64,000 nt of DNA from Acinetobacter sp. XH1741 (GTDB lineage: Bacteria > Pseudomonadota > Gammaproteobacteria > Pseudomonadales > Moraxellaceae), in contig NZ_CP157428.1 in assembly GCF_041021895.1 (NCBI RefSeq), positions 3,224,001 to 3,288,000 on the forward strand, written 5' to 3'. Every line of letters begins with the position of its first letter. Position 1 is the first letter of the stretch. The notes under the pieces are model-generated. The model saw only the letters and a list, made by a program, of their open reading frames with translations. It did not search any database and had not been told where the DNA came from. Both the position numbers and the translations under genes were made by a program. Positions 18,558 to 28,359 of this stretch are shown piece after piece.

Positions 18558-18596
18558 CAAAAGATAAACGGCTATCTGCTTTATGTCAGATAACCG
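18558..18596 (-). terminator. Terminator after aroP
   Basis: On the minus strand CGGTTATCTG and CAGATAGCCG (one wobble) followed by TTTATCTTTTG. Confidence 0.8.
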
Positions 18597-18620
18597 CAAT
18601 ATCGTTGTAAATTTAGTTCA

Positions 18621-20000
18621 TTAGTTCGATTGTACTTCTGGCATTGCGACCATTTTTTTACGGTATTTAAAGAAATACATAATAGCTAAAGCAGCTAACC
18701 AAATAGGACCTAAAATCACAGCCAGTCTCATGTCTGGTGTCATTGCCATAATAATAAGAATAAAGCATACAAAGCTAATGGTTAAATAATTACTCCACGG
18801 ACTCAGAATACTTTGGAACTTAGTTTGGCGACGCTGTAGTTTCATTGCTTTGGTAAATTTCAAATGTGTGACTGAAATCATAAGCCAGTTAATAACAAGT
18901 GCTGCTACAACCAACATCATAAAGATCTGAAATGCTTGTCCCGGAATTAAATAGTTCACCACCACACATACTGCCGTGATTGATGCAGAAACAATGGCTG
19001 CCGGAACCGGAATACCACGGCTGTTTACTTTTTTCAAAATTGCCGGAGCATTACCTTGCTCTGCTAAACCATGCAGCATACGACTATTACAATAAATACA
19101 GCTGTTATAAACCGAAATGGCAGCAATCAAGACCACAAAATTCAGTACATTTGCCACGCCATTACTATTGAGCGACTGGAAAATCAAAACAAATGGGCTA
19201 CCGCCTTCTGCCACCATATTCCATGGATACAGACATAAAAGAATACCAATTGCACCGATATAAAAAATCAGGATGCGATAAACAATCTGGTTCACTGCTT
19301 TTGGAATGGTTGTTTCAGGTTTCTTTGTTTCAGCTGCTGCAATACCAATAAGCTCTAAACCACCAAATGCGAACATAATGACAGCCAAAGCCATGATAAA
19401 GCCATGCAGACCATGCGGGAAGAAACCACCGTGTTGCCATAAATTCGCAACACCTGCTTGCGGACCTGCCGAACCTGAAAATAAGAGATAAGCCCCAAAA
19501 CCAATCATGCTTAAAATAGCAACAATTTTAATGCAAGAAAATAAGAATTCGGATTCCCCAAAAAAGCGGACATTAACCAAGTTAATGCCGTTAATCAAAA
19601 TAAAGAAAAATAAAGCAGTTAGCCATGTCGGAATTTCAGGCCACCAAAACTGTATAAAAGTACCAATTGCACTCAGTTCGGCCATACTTACCAGTACATA
19701 CAACACCCAGTAGTTCCAGCCAGACATGAAACCAGCCATTTTGCCCCAGTACTTGTTTGCAAAATAACTAAAAGAACCACTCACCGGTTCTTCAACAACC
19801 ATTTCGCCTAAATGACGCATAATTAAAAAGGCAATCACCCCTGCAATTGCATATCCTAATAAAATTGAAGGACCAGCCAATTTAATTGTTTGAGAAAGAC
19901 CTAAGAATAACCCTGTTCCGATCGCCCCTCCGAGTGCGATGAGTTGAATATGTCGATTGGATAAGCCTTGTTTTAACTCGTGCTTATTGTTTGCATCCAT
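18621..20000 (-). CDS. aroP: Aromatic amino-acid permease, AroP type
   Basis: 459-residue APC-superfamily proton symporter with 12 predicted helices. The N-terminus (LSNRHIQLIALGGAIGTGLF) is the amino-acid permease signature. Long stretches follow the E. coli AroP/PheP pattern: GEMVVEEPVSGSF, GWNYWVLYVLVSMAEL, PEIPTWL, FGGLELIGIAAAE and SVYNSCIYCNSRML. Expected substrates are Phe, Tyr and Trp. It lies 140 bases downstream of ipdC on the same strand, which fits import of substrate for the indolepyruvate/phenylpyruvate pathway. A strong hairpin separates the two genes. Specificity within the family is inferred. Confidence 0.88.
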   Translation of the reverse strand: MDANNKHELKQGLSNRHIQLIALGGAIGTGLFLGLSQTIKLAGPSILLGYAIAGVIAFLIMRHLGEMVVEEPVSGSFSYFANKYWGKMAGFMSGWNYWVLYVLVSMAELSAIGTFIQFWWPEIPTWLTALFFFILINGINLVNVRFFGESEFLFSCIKIVAILSMIGFGAYLLFSGSAGPQAGVANLWQHGGFFPHGLHGFIMALAVIMFAFGGLELIGIAAAETKKPETTIPKAVNQIVYRILIFYIGAIGILLCLYPWNMVAEGGSPFVLIFQSLNSNGVANVLNFVVLIAAISVYNSCIYCNSRMLHGLAEQGNAPAILKKVNSRGIPVPAAIVSASITAVCVVVNYLIPGQAFQIFMMLVVAALVINWLMISVTHLKFTKAMKLQRRQTKFQSILSPWSNYLTISFVCFILIIMAMTPDMRLAVILGPIWLAALAIMYFFKYRKKMVAMPEVQSN

Positions 20001-20051
20001 AACATTATCTCCAATGTTGGTGTCACTTCCTGTACACCTTTATTCAGCACC

Positions 20052-20084
20052 ATATCCGAAGATCAGAAACCGACCTTCGGATAT
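20052..20084. repeat. Perfect 10-bp inverted repeat between ipdC and aroP
   Basis: ATATCCGAAG (20052-20061) and CTTCGGATAT (20075-20084) with a 13-base loop and no following T tract. It could be an operator for a dimeric regulator, or an RNA hairpin that stabilises the ipdC message. Confidence 0.6.
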
Positions 20085-20140
20085 AAGTTGCTTTAATATG
20101 AGTCCATTTAATTTTTGAGAAGACGTGTCCTATCTTCTAT

Positions 20141-21862
20141 TTAAAACGAGCTTGCATCCTTACATTTAATCGGTTGGGAACGCTCCTTTAAAATTTCGTA
20201 GCCACGATCACCATAGTCAAAACGTGCAATCACGGAAGCAAATTTCTTCAAACTTACTGGCGCATCCATTGCAGGTAGTTTTAATTCAATAAAAGTTAAC
20301 TGATCATTTTGCTGAACGTTATCTAAAACGCTCTTGAGCTGTCCAGCAGTTTCAACAACATACGTTGTATGGCCTTTTTTACCGTTAAATACCGCTGGGA
20401 TTTCAGTGTATTTCCAGTTCTGTACATCGTTATAAGCAGCATTTTCGCCCATAATGAGTCGCTCAATGGTGTAACCGCCATTGTTCAACAAGAAAATGAT
20501 TGGCTTTAAACCATGACGAATAATTGTAGAAAGCTCTTGTACCGTAAGCTGGAATGAACCATCGCCAATAAACAAAATTTGACGGCGTTCAGGGGCAGCC
20601 AACAAACTACCAAGCAAAGCCGGCAAGGTATAACCAATAGAACCCCAAAGCGGCTGAGCAATATATTTAGCAGTAGCCGGAAGCTTTATACCTGACAAAG
20701 CAGAGTTTGATGTCCCGACTTCACCAATAATCACATCATCTTCTTTTAAGAAACCTGAAATGTAGTTCCAAAGCACGTCTTGGCTTAGCTTTTGTTGAGC
20801 TGGAGCTTCAACTACTTTTTGAGTTTGTTTTTCAAGAAGAGGTGTTGTCGATTTACGTGGTGCAACTTTTTTATTTAGCTCAACAAGTAACTGTCCGATC
20901 TCGATACCCGGAAAATCCTGACCAAAAATACTCAAACCATAAGATTTAATTTCGATGTAATTCTTAGTCTCAATTTGATGAGTAAATACAGCTGAACCCA
21001 CATCGGTAAAACGTGCACCAATACCAATCAAACAGTCAGATTGCTCAATGATATTTTTCACATGCGGTTGGCTTGCCCCACCCACATAAGTCCCGATATA
21101 ACGAGGTGAGCCTTCATCCATAATATTTTTTGCAGTATTCATACCTGCAAATGGAATTGAGCATTTTTGAGATAAATCATTTAAAAGTGAAGTTACACCA
21201 AAAACCGAAGCTTCATTATCAATAAGAAGTGCTGGACTTTGAGCATTGGCAATAATGTCACAAAGTTTGCTTACCACACTTTGCAATAATTCTGGTTCAA
21301 CAGCTGGATAGCTTAGGTCGAGCGGACGCTCAGACACTTCAATTTTAACGTGAGTAATATCGCCTGGTAATTGAATATGTACAGGACGACGCTCAAGGAA
21401 ACACTGACGTAATACGCGATCAATTTCAAATGCTGCATTTGCTGGCGTTAAACGTGTTTGAGCAACTGTGAACTCTTTCATACAGTTCATAATGTTGTCG
21501 TAGTTACCATCGACCAGCGTATGGTGTATTAAAGTGCCCTTTTGAACTGCATGTAAAGGTGGAATACCTGAGATATGAATAAGCGGGACATTTTCTGCGT
21601 AAGCACCTGCAATACCATTAATTGCACTTAAGTCACCTACACCATAAGTAGTGGCCAAGGCAGAAAAACCGTTAATTCGTGCATAACCGTCTGCTGCATA
21701 GGCAGCATTTAATTCATTACAATTTCCAATAAATTCGAGCTGTGGGTCTGCTTCAACTTGTTCTAGATATGAGAGGTTAAAATCACCAGGTACACCGAAG
21801 AGATGTTGGATACCCATTTGTTTTAGACGAAGATTTAAAAATTCACCGATTTCTATGAACAT
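20141..21862 (-). CDS. ipdC: Indole-3-pyruvate / phenylpyruvate decarboxylase
   Basis: 573-residue thiamine-diphosphate 2-keto-acid decarboxylase. The catalytic Glu is in GNCNELNAAYAADGYAR (about Glu49). The C-terminal ThDP/Mg site is GDGSFQLTVQELS...NNGGYT, the GDG-x(~25)-NN motif. Family members convert indole-3-pyruvate to indole-3-acetaldehyde, or phenylpyruvate to phenylacetaldehyde. Flanking aroP (uptake), an Lrp-type regulator and an aldehyde dehydrogenase form a plausible route from aromatic amino acids to the aryl acetic acid; the first transaminase is not in the window. The ribosome site is AAAGGA, 9 bases before the ATG. Pyruvate decarboxylase is an alternative, made less likely by context. 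Confidence 0.88.
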   Translation of the reverse strand: MFIEIGEFLNLRLKQMGIQHLFGVPGDFNLSYLEQVEADPQLEFIGNCNELNAAYAADGYARINGFSALATTYGVGDLSAINGIAGAYAENVPLIHISGIPPLHAVQKGTLIHHTLVDGNYDNIMNCMKEFTVAQTRLTPANAAFEIDRVLRQCFLERRPVHIQLPGDITHVKIEVSERPLDLSYPAVEPELLQSVVSKLCDIIANAQSPALLIDNEASVFGVTSLLNDLSQKCSIPFAGMNTAKNIMDEGSPRYIGTYVGGASQPHVKNIIEQSDCLIGIGARFTDVGSAVFTHQIETKNYIEIKSYGLSIFGQDFPGIEIGQLLVELNKKVAPRKSTTPLLEKQTQKVVEAPAQQKLSQDVLWNYISGFLKEDDVIIGEVGTSNSALSGIKLPATAKYIAQPLWGSIGYTLPALLGSLLAAPERRQILFIGDGSFQLTVQELSTIIRHGLKPIIFLLNNGGYTIERLIMGENAAYNDVQNWKYTEIPAVFNGKKGHTTYVVETAGQLKSVLDNVQQNDQLTFIELKLPAMDAPVSLKKFASVIARFDYGDRGYEILKERSQPIKCKDASSF

Positions 21863-21960
21863 TGCTCTATATCCTTTGAGACCAATTTTTATTCCATAGA
21901 AAAATAATATTTCATCTACCTTTTAGATTTCGTGCATAATAAAAACGCATTTTAATAAAA

Positions 21961-21980
21961 ATACATGATTTGTGTATCAT
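21961..21980. promoter_or_regulatory. Candidate operator in the ipdC/Lrp intergenic region
   Basis: ATACATGATTTGTGTAT, with arms ATACA/TGTAT and a 7-base centre TGATTTG. It matches 14 of 17 positions of a site upstream of the aldehyde dehydrogenase gene at 24163-24179. It lies about 20 bases before the Lrp start. Confidence 0.5.
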
Positions 21981-21996
21981 AAAAGGATTTTATGCA

Positions 21997-22482
21997 ATGG
22001 ATAAGTTCGACTGGCAAATCATTCAGGCACTACAAAAGAATGGACGGCTCACCAATCAGGAAATTGGAGATTTAATCGGTTTATCTGCTTCGCAATGTTC
22101 TAGACGACGTCAACTGCTTGAGCAAAAAGGCGTGATTCTAGGTTACACGGCGCGTATCCAGCAACAGGCACTAGGGCTGGAAGTTACCGCCATGATTCAT
22201 ATTAATTTAAGGACACACGAGGCAAAAGCACAGCAAGCTTTTCAAGAACTGATTGAAGCTGAAGATAACATTCAAGATGCATTTTCGATTAGTGGCGATG
22301 CTGATTTTATTTTAAAAGTCGTTGCTGAAAACTTGGAGCAGCTTTCTCAATTTGTAACGGAGAAATTACTTTCTTATAATTTTATTGGTCACATAAAGTC
22401 TTACATTGTTTTGAAAAAAATTAAAGAACAGAATCATTTCTTAATTAAACCTAAAAGCATGAGCTATCACCACTCCCAGTAA
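21997..22482 (+). CDS. Lrp/AsnC-family transcriptional regulator
   Basis: 161 residues from ATG 21997 (MDKFDWQII). An upstream TTG at 21970 is in frame, but the AAAGGA ribosome site lies between it and the ATG. N-terminal winged HTH at about 1-60 (GRLTNQEIGDLIGLSASQCSRRRQLLEQKGVI), then the RAM/ASNC ligand-binding domain (about 65-150) with DADFILKVVAENLEQL. Divergent from ipdC and convergent with the aldehyde dehydrogenase, so it probably regulates the aromatic catabolic group in response to an amino acid. Ligand unknown. Confidence 0.93.
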   Translation: MDKFDWQIIQALQKNGRLTNQEIGDLIGLSASQCSRRRQLLEQKGVILGYTARIQQQALGLEVTAMIHINLRTHEAKAQQAFQELIEAEDNIQDAFSISGDADFILKVVAENLEQLSQFVTEKLLSYNFIGHIKSYIVLKKIKEQNHFLIKPKSMSYHHSQ

Positions 22483-22510
22483 GCAAGCCAAACTTTTTCC
22501 TATATACATG

Positions 22511-22541
22511 AAAATAAAAAGGCGGATACTAGATCCGCCTT
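22511..22541 (-). terminator. Terminator after the aldehyde dehydrogenase
   Basis: Arms AAGGCGGAT and ATCCGCCTT around ACTAG. On the minus strand TTTTTATTTT follows. Confidence 0.82.
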
Positions 22542-22552
22542 AAAATGAATAT

Positions 22553-23983
22553 TTAGACTTTACTGATATGGACTGTTTGCCCAATCGTATTTTCAAGTAA
22601 ACCTTCTAAACCAAATTCAGCACCTATACCTGACATTTTCCAGCCACCAAAAGGCGCATGAGGAAGAACTTCCGCATGGGTATTGATCCAAACAGTACCG
22701 CATTGAAGCTGAGTCGCATAAGTTTGAGCAGCTTTAATATCAGAAGACCAGATTGATCCACCTAAACCAAATTCACTGTCGTTTGCACGAGCAATTGCAT
22801 CGTTAATATCGGTATATTTTAAGACAGGTAATACCGGGCCAAACTGTTCTTCTTGTACCACACGGCACGTATCAGAAACTTCAGTCAAAATGGTTGGTGC
22901 AATAAAATAACCTTGCTCTGGTAGCTGTTGTTGTCCAGAAAGTGCTTTCGCACCTTGTTGAATAGCTTCAGCAATAAGAGCTTTCACTTTGTTATATTGC
23001 ATTTGGTTTTGTACTGGACCAAACGTTGTAGAAGATGCCATACCATCACCAACAACTTGAGCATTGGCAACGTCCGCTAACTTTTGAGATAACGCCTCAT
23101 ATTGGCTTTCATGCACATATAAACGTTTTAACGCCGCGCATGTTTGGCCAGCGTTTAAGAATGCCATATTAAAAATCTTAGCTGCAATTTCATCGATATT
23201 TGCATCTGGTAATACAATACCAGCGTCATTACCGCCAAGCTCTAAAGTTAAGTGTTTTAGCTGCTGAGCAGCACCAGCCATAATGTGCTGGCCTGTTCGA
23301 GTTGAACCCGTAAACACGACTTTTTGCACATCTGCATGAGAAGATAATGCTTCACCAATCTCGCCAGCACCAACCACAATCGAGATCACACCTGCTGGAA
23401 CTTCTTGCTGAATGATTTCACATAAACGTAAAGTCGAGAGCGGTGTGTATTCAGAAGGTTTGCTAATGACAACGTTACCTGCACGTAATGCCGGCATGAT
23501 ATGCCAAACCGCAATCATAAGTGGCCAGTTCCAAGGTGTAATTGAAGCCACTACACCTAATGGTTGACGATGGCGCTCAATACGTTTGGTTTCACTGTCT
23601 TCAATAACTTCTACAGGTAAATCCATAGCAGCAGCGTAACGTGTCCAACCAATTGCGCCCTGCACTTCCATTTGTGCCAGTGCTAATGGCTTACCTTGCT
23701 CAAGTACAACCAGCTCTGCGAGCATTTCAGCATGCTTTTCAATGCCATCTGCAATCTTATTTAAGATTGATTTACGCTCTTCATGTGAAACCTGTTGCCA
23801 AGCTTTAGAGGCTTGTTTAGCTGCGCTCACTGCCTGATTTACCTGCGCAACCGATGCTTTTGCACAACGTGCAGCAGTTAACCCTGTAGCAGGATTAATA
23901 ATTTCTAGTTCACCTTGTTCACCTGAACAAAGTTGACCGCCAATAATGAGTTTAAATTCATTGAGCATATTCGCTTGTTGCAT
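22553..23983 (-). CDS. NAD(P)-dependent aldehyde dehydrogenase (aryl-acetaldehyde type suspected)
   Basis: 476-residue ALDH-superfamily enzyme oxidising an aldehyde to the acid. Catalytic Cys in AFLNAGQTCAALKR (about Cys282), general-base Glu in LTLELGGND (about Glu248), cofactor loop VFTGSTRTG, and PWNWPLMIAVW before the cofactor Lys in NVVISKPSEYTPLS. The ribosome site AAGGAAG lies 7 bases before ATG 23983. The closest annotation class is betaine/succinate-semialdehyde-like ALDH; the position beside ipdC and the shared operator suggest indole- or phenyl-acetaldehyde as substrate. That specificity is inference. Confidence 0.88.
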   Translation of the reverse strand: MQQANMLNEFKLIIGGQLCSGEQGELEIINPATGLTAARCAKASVAQVNQAVSAAKQASKAWQQVSHEERKSILNKIADGIEKHAEMLAELVVLEQGKPLALAQMEVQGAIGWTRYAAAMDLPVEVIEDSETKRIERHRQPLGVVASITPWNWPLMIAVWHIMPALRAGNVVISKPSEYTPLSTLRLCEIIQQEVPAGVISIVVGAGEIGEALSSHADVQKVVFTGSTRTGQHIMAGAAQQLKHLTLELGGNDAGIVLPDANIDEIAAKIFNMAFLNAGQTCAALKRLYVHESQYEALSQKLADVANAQVVGDGMASSTTFGPVQNQMQYNKVKALIAEAIQQGAKALSGQQQLPEQGYFIAPTILTEVSDTCRVVQEEQFGPVLPVLKYTDINDAIARANDSEFGLGGSIWSSDIKAAQTYATQLQCGTVWINTHAEVLPHAPFGGWKMSGIGAEFGLEGLLENTIGQTVHISKV

Positions 23984-24160
23984 TTCTTCTTCCTTGTCTT
24001 AATTGTAATTACAGCCACTTACCTATTTAGTTAAAGCGGGATTATTTAAAGTAAGTACGATATTGATATATCAATGCGACCCAAAAATATCGGGAACATA
24101 CCAATACAATAAGAAATTTGCTCCCCATAAATCATGCATAATTATTTTTGTTTTTTGAAA

Positions 24161-24182
24161 ATATGCATGTTTTGTGCATATA
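24161..24182. promoter_or_regulatory. Candidate operator upstream of the aldehyde dehydrogenase
   Basis: Perfect arms ATATGCA (24161-24167) and TGCATAT (24175-24181) with centre TGTTTTG. Same asymmetric-centre motif as at 21961 next to the Lrp gene. About 180 bases before the gene start. Confidence 0.5.
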
Positions 24183-24224
24183 TACCTATTTTCATACACA
24201 TTTTAAATAAAAGTAATATGTAAT

Positions 24225-24257
24225 AAAAAAGCCCGGCAATAAACCGAGCTTTTTTTG
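24225..24257 (-). terminator. Terminator of the dat-ddc operon
   Basis: AAAGCCCGG, 6 bases, ACCGAGCTTT (one wobble), flanked by A and T runs. On the minus strand it ends in TTTTTTATT. Confidence 0.82.
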
Positions 24258-24269
24258 TTATCAATTCAA

Positions 24270-25802
24270 TTAGTCGATTGGTGGTACATAATTACCAGAA
24301 GCAATCGCATCTTTAATGCGGTCAGCTTCAGCCAATACTTGACCTAAAAGATTTTTAACATTTTCGAAGGTCACAACTGGACTTAATGTAGTCATTTTCA
24401 AAGACTGTACATTACCCACTTTTGTTACACCGATATTTGCTTCACCACGTGCAAACAATTCGTCCGCTACGTTTTGGTTCAAGCTATCGATAAACTCGAC
24501 TGGGTAGCCTTGTGGCACAACGCGGAACAATACCGAAGCAAATTGTGGTTCAACTAAAAGCTCTAAGCCTTCAGTTGCCTTGATGTAATCTGCAACTTCA
24601 CGAGTAAGTTTTACACCATGGTCAATCATTGAACCATATAGGTCTTCACCAAGTGATTCAATTGTCATCCACAATTTTAATGCATCAAAACGACGAGTCG
24701 TTTGTAATGACTTAGATACAAGGTTAGGTACACCGTGTTCTTCGTCATAAGCAGAGTTCAAGTACTCAGCTTCATAATGCATAAAGCGATAGTTTGCTTC
24801 GTCTTTTAACAAGAACGCGCCACAGCTAATGCTTTGGAAATAATGCTTATGGAAGTCGAGGGTAATCGAGTCAGATAACTCAATACCATCAAGCATTGCA
24901 CGATAGTCATTTGACAAGATCAGTGCACCGCCCCAAGCCGCATCAATGTGCATCCATGAACCATACTTCGTCGTAATTTCACGGATTTTCTTCAATGGGT
25001 CAATTGCCCCAGCATCAGTTGTACCTGCTGTTGCAACAACACAAGCAACAACTTTACCTTCAGCTTGAAGATGCGCCATTGTTTTTTCGAGAGCATCGAC
25101 ATCCATCTGTGCATTTTCATTCACAGGAACAGTCACAACTGACTGGAAGCCCATACCCATCATTGCCATGTTCTTTTGCACAGAGAAGTGTGCATTTTCA
25201 GAACAAATGATTTTGACGTTTTTCATTGCTTCGGCTGGAATACCATCACGCTGTACAGACCATGGATTACCATTTTCGTCTTTCCAGTTTTTCGAGATGC
25301 ACCAGTCGCGCGCAAGCAATACACCCATCAAGTTAGATTGAGTACCGCCAGAGGTGAAAACACCCGCCTGACCAGAACCATAACCTACTTTTTGACGCAA
25401 CCAATCAATAAGCTGAACTTCCATTAATGAACCTGCAGGGCTTTGATCCCATGAGTCCATAGATTGGTTAGTTGCATTGATTAACACTTCCGCAATCTGG
25501 CTCATCACCATAGTTGGGCAGTGTAAATGTGCTAATGAATGTGGATGATGTACTTTTAAGCTTTTATTTAAGAAAAGCTCAATCATACGTTGAAGTGAAT
25601 GTTGTACACCCATACCCTCTTTTGAAGGTTGGAAAGAGATTGCTGAACGCAATTCTTTAATGCTACCGCCTGTGTACATTTTTTCATTTTGCAACCATGC
25701 TGAAACGGCTTTTACCGCTTCGCCCATTGCTGACTCATAGTCAGCAATGGATTGTGCATCATTGCAGAGTAACGCTTTACGATGTTCTGCAAAATCCACC
25801 AT
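24270..25802 (-). CDS. ddc: L-2,4-diaminobutyrate decarboxylase
   Basis: 510-residue PLP-dependent group II decarboxylase making 1,3-diaminopropane from L-2,4-diaminobutyrate. The PLP-lysine motif is [12 protein letters not shown] (about Lys307). [26 protein letters not shown] and [18 protein letters not shown] are further family landmarks. The start lies 2 bases after the dat stop, so the pair is one operon. In Acinetobacter this pathway makes 1,3-diaminopropane the main polyamine; A. baumannii mutants in dat or ddc lose surface motility. No regulator is adjacent. Confidence 0.97.
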   Translation of the reverse strand: MVDFAEHRKALLCNDAQSIADYESAMGEAVKAVSAWLQNEKMYTGGSIKELRSAISFQPSKEGMGVQHSLQRMIELFLNKSLKVHHPHSLAHLHCPTMVMSQIAEVLINATNQSMDSWDQSPAGSLMEVQLIDWLRQKVGYGSGQAGVFTSGGTQSNLMGVLLARDWCISKNWKDENGNPWSVQRDGIPAEAMKNVKIICSENAHFSVQKNMAMMGMGFQSVVTVPVNENAQMDVDALEKTMAHLQAEGKVVACVVATAGTTDAGAIDPLKKIREITTKYGSWMHIDAAWGGALILSNDYRAMLDGIELSDSITLDFHKHYFQSISCGAFLLKDEANYRFMHYEAEYLNSAYDEEHGVPNLVSKSLQTTRRFDALKLWMTIESLGEDLYGSMIDHGVKLTREVADYIKATEGLELLVEPQFASVLFRVVPQGYPVEFIDSLNQNVADELFARGEANIGVTKVGNVQSLKMTTLSPVVTFENVKNLLGQVLAEADRIKDAIASGNYVPPID

Positions 25803-25804
25803 TC

Positions 25805-27178
25805 TTACGCGCCTCGTACTGCAACCAATGCTTCTGCAACTGCTTTCTTAAAGCGAGCAATAACTTCCACACACTCTTCTTGAGTAATGATAAGTGGGCA
25901 AAGTAAACGAATTACTGTACCGTTACGACCACCTTTTTCAAGCAATAACTTGTTGTTAAAGCAAGCAGTCTGGATCGCAGCCGCTAACTGAGAGTCAGCA
26001 GGATGAGAACCGATACGGTCAGCAGGTTTACGCTCGTCAACGATTTCAACACCAATCATTAAACCGCGGCCGCGTACGTTACCGATACATGGGAATTCAC
26101 TCGCTAATTTTTTCAATTCAGCTTGTAAGAAGTCACCACGCTCTTGCGCATTTTGAGCAAGATTTTGTTCGCTAATCGTTTTTAATACAACAAGGCCTGT
26201 ACCCATAGCAAGTTGGTTACCACGGAAAGTACCCGTGTGACCAGCAGGCTGCCAAGCATCAAATTTACGTTTAATACCTAATACTGCAAGTGGTAAACCA
26301 CCACCTACTGCTTTAGACATTACAACAACATCAGGTTCAATACCCGCATGTTCGAATGCAAACATTTTGCCTGAACGTGCAAAGCCAGCTTGAACTTCAT
26401 CTAAAATTAAAACGATGTTGTGCTTTTCAGTCACTTCACGGATTTTTTGCAACCATTTTACTGGAGCTGTAACCACACCGCCTTCACCTTGAATTGCTTC
26501 AAGAATAACAGCAGCAGGCTTAGTTACACCGCTTTCAACATCTTCGATAAAGTTTTCGAAATAATAAGTTAAAGCGTCAACACCAGCTTCACCACCTAAA
26601 CCAAGTGGGCAGCGATATTCATGCGGATATGGCATGAATTGTACGCCTGGCATTAAACCGTTAACTGCATTTTTCGCACTTAGGTTACCAGTCATTGCAA
26701 GTGAGCCATGGGTCATACCATGATAGCCACCAGAAAAACTGATAACTGAACTACGACCAGTATAAGTCTTAGCAAGTTTAACCGCTGCTTCAGTCGCGTC
26801 TGCACCAGCAGGACCACAGAACTGTAAACAGTATTCTTCTTTACCGCCTGGTAAATATGCTAACAACGCTTCAGTAAACGCATCTTTTAAAGGTGTGGTT
26901 AAGTCTAAAGTATGCAATGGCAAACCACTTGCCAATGTATCTTGAATACTTTGAATCACCGCAGGATGATTATGACCTAAAGCCAATGTACCTGCCCCAG
27001 CTAAACAATCAAGGTACTGTGTACCTTCAACATCAGTAACCCAGCAGCCTTGTGCTTTCGCTATCGCTAACGGTAATTTACGTGGATAGCTACGAACATT
27101 CGATTCCATCTGACTTTGGCGAGTCAAATAATATTCGTTGGTAGCATTATTGGCAGGGTTGACAGAAGTAACGCTCAT
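25805..27178 (-). CDS. dat: L-2,4-diaminobutyrate:2-oxoglutarate 4-aminotransferase
   Basis: 457-residue class III PLP aminotransferase converting aspartate semialdehyde plus glutamate to L-2,4-diaminobutyrate, the substrate of Ddc. [14 protein letters not shown] carries the PLP-ring Asp, and [15 protein letters not shown] the Schiff-base lysine. Glycine-rich [16 protein letters not shown] binds phosphate. Length and order (dat first, then ddc) match the Acinetobacter operon. There is a 460-base AT-rich region before it, shared with the divergent SIMPLE-domain gene. Confidence 0.97.
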   Translation of the reverse strand: MSVTSVNPANNATNEYYLTRQSQMESNVRSYPRKLPLAIAKAQGCWVTDVEGTQYLDCLAGAGTLALGHNHPAVIQSIQDTLASGLPLHTLDLTTPLKDAFTEALLAYLPGGKEEYCLQFCGPAGADATEAAVKLAKTYTGRSSVISFSGGYHGMTHGSLAMTGNLSAKNAVNGLMPGVQFMPYPHEYRCPLGLGGEAGVDALTYYFENFIEDVESGVTKPAAVILEAIQGEGGVVTAPVKWLQKIREVTEKHNIVLILDEVQAGFARSGKMFAFEHAGIEPDVVVMSKAVGGGLPLAVLGIKRKFDAWQPAGHTGTFRGNQLAMGTGLVVLKTISEQNLAQNAQERGDFLQAELKKLASEFPCIGNVRGRGLMIGVEIVDERKPADRIGSHPADSQLAAAIQTACFNNKLLLEKGGRNGTVIRLLCPLIITQEECVEVIARFKKAVAEALVAVRGA

Positions 27179-27643
27179 ATCGGATTACCATCTCTGATAA
27201 GGGTAGAAAGAAATAAGTCTGGTGACTTTTGGTCCTTTGACTCGGTGCTTTATAGAACTAGCGAAGACACATATTTTATATCTTGTAACTAGGAGCGCGA
27301 TGATACCTAATTTTGCAAGAAAAAAAACGTCTTTTGTGTACTTTACTCATCTAATCTTATTGAAAATATGTATTATCCCAATAGTTATGATGAATTATCA
27401 TCATACTATGTGACAACCTAAAGAAAATATTCTTTTTTTATATTAGTTTGATTCTTTAAGTTACAGTGAAATACATTTTCATCAAGTTATTATTTTTATA
27501 AAGATTTATTTTTACCGCTCATTTAAAAAACTCTATTAAGATATTACAAATACCCCACAAAACATGCAAAAGTTATGCATAACTTATGATTAAGATTTCT
27601 AAATGAAAAAAATTAAATTTATATGAGTTTAAAGGATAAATTT
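27179..27643. other. Divergent intergenic region, dat / SIMPLE-domain gene
   Basis: 465 AT-rich bases. A 63-codon open frame at 27222 has no ribosome site or family features and is not called. The clearest element is a perfect palindrome near 27570 (separate entry). Otherwise I see no riboswitch-like structure. Confidence 0.5.
27570..27585. promoter_or_regulatory. Perfect 16-bp palindrome
   Basis: AAGTTATGCATAACTT lies 58 bases before the SIMPLE-domain gene's ATG, a position suited to an operator overlapping its promoter. Confidence 0.5.
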
Positions 27644-28345
27644 ATGCGTACTTTAGCAATCTCTACTCTTCTCCTTAGTACGGTACTTAGCCCTATGGTT
27701 TTTGCCCAAGATGACAAGGCGCTTAACTACAATATTGTCAATGTACAAGCTGAAGCTTCTCGTCAAGTTTCTAACGATGAAATGCATGCAACGTTATACA
27801 TTGAGAAAAGTAACAAGCAGCCTGCTGAACTTTCAAATCAAATTAACCAATTAATGAATCAAGCACTTTCGACTTCACGCAAATACCCGCAAGTGAAAGT
27901 GGAAACAGGTGCTCAAAGCACATATCCAATTTATGACAATGACAGTAATAAATTAAAAGAATGGCGTGGCCGCGCAGAAATCCGTCTTGAAAGTAAAGAT
28001 TTTAAAGCAGCAAGCCAATTAATTAATGAGCTTCAACAAAACTTCCAAACCCAGTCAATTAATTTTAGCGTTTCAGATGAACAACGTAAGAAAGTTGAAA
28101 ATGAGTTGATGGTAGAAGCATCTAAAAACTTCCAGCAACGTGCGCAAATTTTGACCCAAGCTTGGAATAAGGGCCAATATACATTGGTTAATTTAAACTT
28201 AAATACCAATAACTATTTCCCACAACCACTGATGCGTGCAAGCATGGCTAAATTTGCTGCCGCAGAAGCTGCTCCAGCTCAAGATATGGCTGCTGGTGAG
28301 TCTAAAATTACCGTAAATGCTAATGGCTCAATTCAGTTTAAATAA
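27644..28345 (+). CDS. Periplasmic SIMPLE-domain (DUF541) protein
   Basis: 233 residues from ATG 27644, 7 bases after an AAAGGA ribosome site; an in-frame ATG at 27623 lies before that site. Signal peptide about 1-22 (ending MVFA). The SIMPLE/DUF541 domain spans most of the mature protein: VNVQAEASRQVSNDEMHATLYIEKSNKQP near the start, VKVETGAQSTYPIYD in the middle, and a C-terminal SKITVNANGSIQFK strand. Relatives include E. coli YggE, implicated in oxidative-stress defence, with unclear biochemistry. Single gene ending at a bidirectional terminator. Confidence 0.88.
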   Translation: MRTLAISTLLLSTVLSPMVFAQDDKALNYNIVNVQAEASRQVSNDEMHATLYIEKSNKQPAELSNQINQLMNQALSTSRKYPQVKVETGAQSTYPIYDNDSNKLKEWRGRAEIRLESKDFKAASQLINELQQNFQTQSINFSVSDEQRKKVENELMVEASKNFQQRAQILTQAWNKGQYTLVNLNLNTNNYFPQPLMRASMAKFAAAEAAPAQDMAAGESKITVNANGSIQFK

Positions 28346-28359
28346 TTTATTTTTAAACT

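Noticed and set aside
27222..27413. 63-codon ORF in the dat/SIMPLE-gene gap
   Set aside because: No ribosome site, odd composition and no family features; it lies in divergent promoter DNA.
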